A stretch of 64,000 bases of DNA. It comes from UBA9659 sp965208605 (GTDB lineage: Bacteria > Pseudomonadota > Gammaproteobacteria > Pseudomonadales > Azotimanducaceae). Under the pieces are notes generated by a model. The model ran no database searches, was not told the origin of the DNA, and saw only the letters and a program-made list of their open reading frames with translations. A program made the position numbers and the translations under genes. The stretch covers positions 372,001-436,000 of the forward strand of contig OZ242345.1 in the NCBI GenBank assembly GCA_965208605.1, given 5' to 3'. Of this stretch, positions 63,285 to 64,000 are shown in pieces (position 1 is the stretch's first letter; each line of letters starts with the position of its first letter).

Positions 63285-63430
63285 CGCACCCCGTCACTCT
63301 CGGGTGGCGTGGGGAGGGTGAACGGCGCGGAAGCGTCAGGCTTTGATGCTGACGGCAAAAAAATACAGGCTGGATTCCCGAGCAAGCTCGAGAATGACGG
63401 CGCGGCGGGTGACGAGAATGACGGGGTGCG
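63285..63430. repeat. REP-like module cluster
   Basis: Contains cgtcactctcgggtgg, a hairpin ttccc-gagcaagctc-gagaa at about 63373-63395, gagaatgacggcgcgg twice and gtcaggctttgatgctgacgg. It lies between the convergent apbE and DAHP synthase genes and may end both transcripts. Confidence 0.85.
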
Positions 63431-63433
63431 CGG

Positions 63434-64000
63434 CTACTTGTCTGCCCAGATGGCTTTTCTTTGCTGGTAGAAGGCATGGCAAAGTGCCATATCATCAATA
63501 AATCGGGGTAGTTCACTGAGCTCTAGCGCCTGGGGTCCATCCACCAAGGCCTCTACGGGCTTAGGATGAAAATCCACCAGTACCATGTTTGCCCCGGCCA
63601 CCAATCCCTGAGCGGCCGCATGCACAAGCTCAAGAATACCGTCTGGAGCAAGCTCCCGCGTGCCCACTGAGTGGGAGGGGTCAACACAGACCGGCATGCG
63701 GGTGAGCCGCTTGACCACGGGTACCTGGCCAAAATCAACCAGATTGCGATGCGGCGCACCGGCGGCACTTTTCATCCCCCGCAAACAAAAGATCACCATA
63801 GAATTACCTTCGCTCGCCAGATACTCGGCAGCATTCAATGATTCATTGAGACTGACGCCATAGCCGCGCTTAAATAAGACCGGGAAACGTTGCTGTCGCC
63901 CGACTGCTTTTAATAGTTCAAAGTTCTGGGTATTGCGGGTGCCTATTTGCAACATCACCCCAGTGGGATTGCCGGTGCGCTCCAAACATTCGGTAATTTC
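63434..64000 (-). CDS. 3-deoxy-7-phosphoheptulonate (DAHP) synthase, C-terminal part
   Basis: The frame is open to the window edge, so only the C-terminal 188 residues are seen. QIGTRNTQNFELLKAVG, PVLFKRGYGVSLNE, CVDPSHSVGTRELAP and DFHPKPVEALVDGPQAL match type I DAHP synthases (TIM barrel; KDO8P synthases are related). It condenses PEP and erythrose-4-phosphate, the first step in the shikimate route. The missing N-terminal half includes the regulatory region, so the isozyme cannot be named. Confidence 0.88.
   Translation of the reverse strand, partial: EITECLERTGNPTGVMLQIGTRNTQNFELLKAVGRQQRFPVLFKRGYGVSLNESLNAAEYLASEGNSMVIFCLRGMKSAAGAPHRNLVDFGQVPVVKRLTRMPVCVDPSHSVGTRELAPDGILELVHAAAQGLVAGANMVLVDFHPKPVEALVDGPQALELSELPRFIDDMALCHAFYQQRKAIWADK

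Noticed and set aside
1..64000. In-frame UGA selenoprotein genes, expected since selA, selB and selC are present
   Set aside because: I looked for truncated conserved domains ending at UGA with continuation beyond; none was convincing by eye. A SECIS search would be decisive.

Overview
The window reads as chromosomal DNA of a gammaproteobacterium of moderately high GC, probably free-living or marine. This is inferred from the mix of DsbD/ScsB-type disulfide reductase, RarD, SelA/SelB, PntA/PntB, MaoC dehydratases and a REP-associated transposase; no rRNA or marker gene fixes the taxon. Unusually for that class it carries a mevalonate pathway cluster.

Layout. 0-4.6 kb: an acyl-CoA ligase, RarD, an MBL-fold hydrolase and a methyltransferase. 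4.6-16.4 kb: a tightly packed minus-strand operon encoding two membrane-anchored vWA proteins, an actin/Hsp70-like protein with an FHA-like tail, an ExbB/MotA-type proton-channel protein, a small exported protein, a PEGA + SUMF1-like protein, a membrane pseudokinase with C-terminal repeats, and two lipoproteins. 16.6-22.7 kb: two more lipoproteins, two TPR/TonB-C-like proteins and an M48 protease, possibly of the same envelope system. 22.7-26.6 kb: an SDR and uvrA. 26.6-29.3 kb: an AT-rich triplet of paralogous unknown genes, two on a near-identical direct repeat of about 0.9 kb. 29.7-34.6 kb: a CinA-domain protein, an M19 dipeptidase and a restriction-modification pair whose methylase has a HEAT-repeat N-terminus. 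34.7-47 kb: split transhydrogenase, DsbD/ScsB, two MaoC-like dehydratases, a RAYT transposase, an orphan ExbD, an alpha/beta hydrolase, a KDG kinase, an orphan TrbI/VirB10 and tRNA-Sec. 47-54.5 kb: SDR, Idi, a fused HMG-CoA reductase-mevalonate kinase, phosphomevalonate kinase, diphosphomevalonate decarboxylase and a divergent polyprenyl synthase, giving the route from HMG-CoA to prenyl diphosphates. 54.5-64 kb: two paralogous membrane proteins, a DUF924 protein, SelB, SelA, a Cys-containing lipoprotein, a D-cysteine desulfhydrase/ACC deaminase-like enzyme, ApbE and the end of a DAHP synthase.

Two genome-wide features stand out. (1) REP-like palindromic modules sit in more than a dozen intergenic gaps, and a RAYT that could mobilise them lies in the same window. 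(2) Short tandem repeats are exceptionally common. Those inside genes have units that are multiples of three (12, 15, 24, 30 bp); several of those between genes do not (13, 14, 20 bp).

The best candidate for an undescribed system is the vWA/ExbB/actin-FHA/SUMF1-like/pseudokinase operon. In it the ExbD-type stator helix appears to be built into the vWA proteins, and the kinase-like and SUMF1-like domains have lost catalytic residues.
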